Source: Gordius sp. MW1
Taxonomy: Eukaryota > Nematomorpha > Gordioida > Gordea > Gordiidae
Reading direction: 5' to 3'
Length of the DNA: 64,000 nucleotides
Assembly (NCBI GenBank): GCA_964036665.1
Contig: OZ038527.1
Location: 10,013,835-10,077,834, forward strand
Position numbers and translations under genes: made by a program. The notes below the pieces were generated by a model. The model did no database searches. It saw only the letters and a list, made by a program, of their open reading frames with translations, and had not been told where the DNA came from. Below are positions 59,131-64,000 of the stretch, one piece after another; position 1 is the stretch's first letter, and the number at the start of each line of letters is the position of its first letter.

Positions 59131-59459
59131 ATACCACTAAAACATGCCCTTTCAAAACGTCAAAACAAACTAACAAGGATTTTAAGTCGGTCTAAAATCG
59201 AGTCCATTTGAAAGGTACGTTATCTTTCATTCATTTAATGGGCCTGATTACCGAGTAAAGTTAAGAATGCTTATCATTCCTAAAAACGAATTCAATTCCG
59301 TTTTAGCAATCGGAGCTTTCAATTGCTATATATTTTCAATTTTATTATAAAGGGACCAATTATACAATTAGCTAATATGTGTCCCAAATATGTAATCTCC
59401 TGGACACAAAAACGACACGAGCGGTCAAATGGGCCCATCTTCACCACCAACTATTTGCT

Positions 59460-59760
59460 AAAATAATGGCCTATGCATAGGCCCGCAGCGATCGTCATAG
59501 TAATTGTCTGGTGGTAGTTACCCCAAGGTCCCTTGTAGCCACCGCCTCAGTATCCATCGTGATTATAATAACCCCCATACCCGGCGCCACTCCCTCTATA
59601 ACATCTATCGTAATGACCACCCCGGGAACGTCAGGGCCGCCTTTTTGGTCAACCCAACTCCCATTGTTGTAAGAAGGCGTGGGGCGGTTGGAATTGCATT
59701 GATAATAGTTATGAGTCTTGTGATGGTACCGAAACTCTTCTGATTTTCCCATTTTCAAGA
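59460..59760 (-). pseudogene. Gly/Tyr-rich coding-like stretch
   Basis: Minus frame RYHHKTHNYYQCNSNRPTPS, then in a shifted frame GAGYGGYYNHDGY and GGGYKGPWGNYH, an RGG/YGG-like low-complexity segment as in some RNA-binding proteins. One stop interrupts it. It may belong with 58753-59130 or be unrelated. Confidence 0.35.
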
Positions 59761-59779
59761 TTGAATGCTGATATAAAAA

Positions 59780-60330
59780 ATTTACTTTTGAATCTTAACT
59801 GTTGGTGGCAGGGCAAGTTTAAAAGCTAGGATCCATGGCTACCCAAAAAGGATATATCATGTTTCTTGCTTACTAAGGCTGTTTGTGGCCAACCTTTTAC
59901 CTTCATGGTTGTTTCGCCTGAAATCTCTAAAGCGGTATTACCGTACATTATGGGCAATATGGTCGATTTAATTATAAGAGGCCCATTTTTCTCCGCAGAC
60001 TACCATTAATAATCAAATGAGCTCCAGTGCCGTAAATAGTACGAATCTCATTAAGTTTTGATCTATAAACTGTTGGCACTCCCCATGTTTCATGTAATTT
60101 ATCGAATCACTGGTAGCGTTATCGCTGTCGTCCCCGTTAATGTTAGCCTTTTCAACTCTATACCGCTCATAATGACATTTCCTATTACATTTTCACAAAT
60201 CACCTTAAAGCGGGACATTTGATATGCTGATGACCACAACTTCCCCAATTTGTTTCTAAGCTAACAGTATCAAGATAAAACTCATATGTTAAATTGCTTA
60301 TTCGTTTCAACTCCAAACGAGAGCACGCAC
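59780..60330 (-). pseudogene. Retroelement zinc knuckle and protease scraps
   Basis: A CCHC-knuckle-like NWGSCGHQHIKCPAL (near 60220) is followed by GTGAHLIINGSLRRKMG (near 60010-60050), the form of a retropepsin active site whose Asp is Gly. Many stops. Read together with the gag-like frame at 62804-63145 as one interrupted LTR element; this link is inference. Confidence 0.45.
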
Positions 60331-60840
60331 ACAGAGTTGTTTAATTAGCACGTATAGCACACTCTGGGCTTGCTACTAGGTGCATGAGGCACTATACTGG
60401 CATATAAAAATGCTCAGGAAGTGGAGTCAAAACAGCCAAATTTGTTCAAGCAATGACCAAATTGTCAGAGCAGAAACTCGAACAGATAGCAGATTTAATA
60501 GAAGCAATTGATACGAGTTAATAACTTTAAAAATCTGCTCATGGTATATCATAAATAAATTAAGAACTTTGCCCCTGCACTTTTGCCCCCCCCCACTGGG
60601 CGGGATAGAATGGGGGAAAGGGGGCTGGGGAGCCTAAAGGGGCGGGTGGGGGGGTAAATTTTCCCCCTCTCTTTTGGAGAATTGGAACAGATTTTGCTGG
60701 TTTATCTCCGGCTCTCGAGCATTTTTGCATGCTAATATATTTCCTCGTGCACCGAGTAGCACACACAGATTATGCTACACGCGCTTATTAAGCAACTCAG
60801 TGTATGTGCTGGAGCAAAAGTCGTAATGGGGAGTCCTGCG
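60330..60840. other. Mixed fragments, no intact gene
   Basis: A short plus-strand frame (60440-60525: FVQAMTKLSEQKLEQIADLI) looks gag-like. A G/C-homopolymer block at 60570-60680 has no recognised function. Confidence 0.4.
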
Positions 60841-60879
60841 GCCAGTATTCTAACAACATTACTCGTGGACTACCTTTCT

Positions 60880-62502
60880 TCTTCTTTATCAGTTATTTGG
60901 TCCCACAGTCGTGGGGTTTGTTTTGATGAGTTTCCTCCATCTTGACAGGGTGAGGGCCATTTCTTGACTAATCTTTTTTTTTCATTACTTTATTGACTTG
61001 CCCTTTCCACGTGACACGGCGTCATCCTCTTCCTCTCTTGCCCGGTACTCCATGTCCAGTACTTTTCGATTTACGTCATTCGTGTCTCTTCTTAGTATAT
61101 GCCCATACCACCTTAGCCGATTTTTGTGAATCATGTCCGCCATAGGTTAAAAACCCATTTTTGTCATGAGAAAGTCATTCGTCATATGGTCAAGCTAAGT
61201 ATACCCCAAGCTCCACCGTATCTCATCTCTGTGGCTTGTAATAGCTTTCCTCCGTGGTGTTTAATGCCCATGTTTCACTTCCATAGAGTAACACTGGTCT
61301 TACGATGGATTTGTAAGCTTTGCTCTTTAACCATATTGGCATTTTCTTGTCGCACATTACATTGATATACTTCACCATTTAAGCCATCCTTTATGGATGC
61401 GGGCATTGACTTCCGTTGTGCAACCTCCCTCTTGATGTAGCATCGAGCCGAGGTATGTAAACCTGTCACTTTTGGGTACTTTAGAGGTTCATCCAGCGAT
61501 GGGCTGCTTGTACCGTTCATTTCAATGTATACCGTTTTTTGGTCTGTCTTAAGAACACGAATCGCTGTTTTCTTTATGTCCTTAGATAGCGTCTCCCAAT
61601 CGGAGTCTGCGTCTTTTTGCAACTTCCTTGCACCCAAAAGTGAGGAGTCTTTTTGATGCGTATCCTTTAGTTTTTCGTATCGAATTCGAGGCTCATAGAC
61701 CTTTCTTTTTTCGGGAAATACTCTTCTGGCAAGATCCATAACAAGGGGACGATGTTGCCTGGCGATTTCTTCTCCCGGTATTACGTTGCAATCCTTGATG
61801 CTCCATAAGTCTTTTCGCCGTATAAGCGAATAGTCAATTTGACTAAAATGCTTTTCACTTCTATAGGTCACAATATGATCTTTTTTGAAAATAACGATCG
61901 CCATGTCATATGCTTGGGATACTTGAAGAAGGTTTTCCCCTTCTTTGTTCTTCAGATTGCCCATAGCCTCCATGATTGCGTTCATACCCGAGGCGATCTT
62001 TTCCTACGTGAGCGTTGAAATCGGCCCCAATAATTAGCCTTTCTTCTTGTCGGATTCCTTGTATTTCCTTTTCCAATGAAACGAAGAATTGTCTTTCTGT
62101 GATTCCATACACCCAATTTGAAGAGCATACACGCACATAACGGTTAGGAGGCCCCCTTGATCTGTAATCTTCACCCACATTAGCCTGTCGGGAAAACGCT
62201 TGACTTCCACGACCTTGTCTTTGAACGATTCGCTTAGAACGATACCGACCCCGTTTCTACGATTTGTTGACCCACTGTAGAAAACCTTGTATCCTTCTCC
62301 TAATTCCCGGGCTTTCGTTCCGTTCCACCTCGTCTCTTGTAGGCAAGCGATGTGTACCTTTCTTTCTTTCAGCATTTGTGCGACTTTTCACCGTCAACGT
62401 TCCCACATTCCAGCACGTTATTCGCATTAATTCAACAACTAATTTCCTTAACCGCCTTCGTTGTGTTTGGGCAGTAACCCTAGTGTATTTTTCACATTGC
62501 AC
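60880..62502 (-). pseudogene. RTE-like LINE with endonuclease but deleted reverse transcriptase
   Basis: Minus-strand order: RITCWNVGTLTVKSR, IACLQETRWNGTKARELGEG, RRNGVGIVLSESF, ERLIIGADFNAHVG, FSQIDYSLIRR and CNVIPGEEIARQHRPLVMDL, the apurinic-endonuclease domain of the craniofacial-development-2-like RTE group. At about 61550 the frame jumps from RVLKTDQ straight to KTVYIEMNG, which in the related element at 24215 is about 1 kb further on; the polymerase core between is absent. The end NPTTVGPN is retained. Confidence 0.85.
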
Positions 62503-62559
62503 GGGCGGGGTATGCAGTGCGCGTCGTTTGTGGAGGACGCCCTAGCCTTTTCATGTAAA

Positions 62560-63145
62560 ATCTTGTTTGAAACTATCATAATTTTGGAGTTGGTTTTTAT
62601 AGCCGATTTCCGACCTGACGCCAACCCTCTACTTTTTGCACACGGACTTGGGACTTTCGTAGGTAGTGTTAGTCTCACTACCTCTTGCACATCCATATTC
62701 ATCCTTTCGATTGTGAGTAACATTTCAAGCACCTTTTCCAAAAAAAGAGAACTACTATCCCTATAATTTGGATATTTAGTACGAATTTCAAATTCTAAAT
62801 GAATTAGATCAGCTCCAAAAAACAGCTGATCGCAAATACGCGCTTCCATACTTTAAAATTACAGGCTTGCACTATAAAACTGATTTTTAGATAAAAATCC
62901 AAAAATGACTCCTTGGTGCCTCTTTTTAAATGCATCAGCTCCAATCTCGCCGCAAACCCTGAGGTTGTCTTTTTAAAAACTCTATGCAGCGCACAAACGA
63001 TCTCCTCGCAAATGGCGTTTTTAAACAGCATTGAATACAGGAATTGGGATAGTTTCTTTAAATTGGCAGTGTCTAAGAATGCCCTGATGAGTTTTTTCCT
63101 CGCCGTATCAGATGATATTCCTATAATATCTATGCGATAGTCCAT
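62560..63145 (-). pseudogene. Gag-like capsid fragment
   Basis: LHRVFKKTTSGFAARLELMH followed by KRGTKESFLDFYLKI and VQACNF has the form of a Gypsy gag capsid C-terminal half (two frames, 62804-63145 and 62448-62849). Strand and order fit the knuckle/protease scraps at 59780-60330, with the LINE between them. Confidence 0.55.
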
Positions 63146-63149
63146 GTAA

Positions 63150-63334
63150 TCCTCGATATCTTTGTTGACGGAATAAATCTTTTAAGGGAGAATTTTTCCA
63201 GTTTACTATTTTAAATATACAATAATATTTATGTAAATAATAACAGAATTAATAACGATCTTAAACCAATTTATAGTCACCCTACCAATATTTCCTGTCA
63301 CTTCCATTTACTTTTGTAGCATATGACTGGTGCA
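63150..63334. other. Short spacer before a hAT end
   Basis: AT-rich, no gene seen. Confidence 0.4.
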
Positions 63335-64000
63335 TAGAGCCCTGCACGGGCCGCCCGAAGCCCGACCCGGCCCGAATCCGGCCCAATCGGGCTTTGGGCC
63401 GGGCTCAGGCAGAATTTTATAAAATAATCGGGGCTCGGGTCGGGCCTGATGCGGCAGCCCGGAGGCCCAAATTGAACTAAAGCAAGTTAGTGTGTTATAA
63501 AATAGGATTTAAATAAACTCAACTCAATATTAAATAATTTTCTTCGCACAGCGTACATTATATAGCTCCTTAACTTAAGCTTTTTTCCCTTGTCTATTTT
63601 AATAATATAACTGACCTAAATTGCAAATCTTATTATAGTACTTAAATAGAATCATAGTAGCTGTTACAACTTTAAAAATAAGAAAAGTAACTATTTACAA
63701 AAGTTTGTTATTTAAAACTGTTAAAATTATATTTTATTAAGTTAAATTTTTAGCTTTAAATGATTAGCTTGGTAAACTGTAGCGAGTGAAAACGGATTTT
63801 TAATTTGAAATTTATCTTAGTTGTAAATTACCATTAACAATCTAATGCATTTTATATTTAGATGGTGAAAAAATTTTCAATAATATAACTTTTCAAAAAT
63901 TTTATTTGGAAAATCGGGCTCGGGCTCGGGTCGGGCCAAAAATAAAAAAGTCTTTCGGGCTCGGGTCGGGTTCGAGCAAAATAAAAATTGAGAAGCCCAG
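63335..64000 (+). mobile_element. hAT element left end, continues past the window
   Basis: Begins TAGAGCCCTGCACGGGC, close to the TAGAGACCTGCA end of the 16189 element, and carries the same kind of subterminal GGCCCGGCCC/CGGGCTCGGG arrays at 63350-63460 and 63910-64000. The 8 bases before it are CTGGTGCA. The second array near the window edge suggests the far end is close. Confidence 0.7.

Overview
This is nuclear DNA of an animal, most likely an arthropod and possibly an insect. It is AT-rich, its genes have introns, it carries no bacterial operons, and mobile elements of every major eukaryotic class dominate it. The lineage call is inference. Two host genes can be assigned with confidence. 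The first is the 3' part of ZSWIM8 (plus strand, 176-11368), the substrate receptor of the Cullin-RING ligase that drives target-directed microRNA degradation. I could place eleven exons whose splice phases all agree. The second is a complete ZDHHC6-type palmitoyltransferase (minus strand, 27862-26468) with nine exons and introns of only 33 to 55 bases. The rest of the window is repeats, mobile elements and AT-rich filler. Layout: 1-11700 holds ZSWIM8, whose next-to-last intron is swollen to about 5 kb by a GC-hairpin array, MITE-like pieces and an array of CCAAT-containing minisatellite units. 11900-24200 is a repeat field with a 156-bp MITE with an 8-bp target duplication, tRNA-headed SINE-like repeats, a broken Gypsy integrase gene, an 1139-bp hAT element with perfect ends, a second minisatellite array in inverted orientation, and a 272-bp satellite. 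24200-26000 is an RTE-like LINE lacking its endonuclease. 26468-27862 is ZDHHC6. 28042-29954 is a non-autonomous Helitron with both ends. 30095-31374 holds an RNase H-like retroelement fragment and a Gypsy pol tail. 32046-48330 is a nested structure: an outer hAT element appears to contain a second hAT (itself split by a Gypsy element), two LINEs with a C-terminal restriction-like endonuclease in opposite orientations, and a third hAT. 48379-58207 is a 9.8-kb Helitron with both termini, Rep (HUH) and Pif1-like helicase remnants, three tandem-repeat blocks and a 0.48-kb AAAT microsatellite. 58200-63200 is a mix of an unrecognised coding-like stretch, retroelement gag/protease scraps and a LINE that kept its endonuclease but lost its reverse transcriptase core. 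From 63335 a further hAT-like end runs off the window. Nearly all element genes are broken by stops or frameshifts, so this looks like a graveyard of transposons around two maintained genes. The most unusual observations are the 33-37-base introns, inverted arrays of a minisatellite whose monomer also sits inside a tRNA-headed SINE-like repeat, and the nested hAT elements that can be dated against each other from their target duplications.
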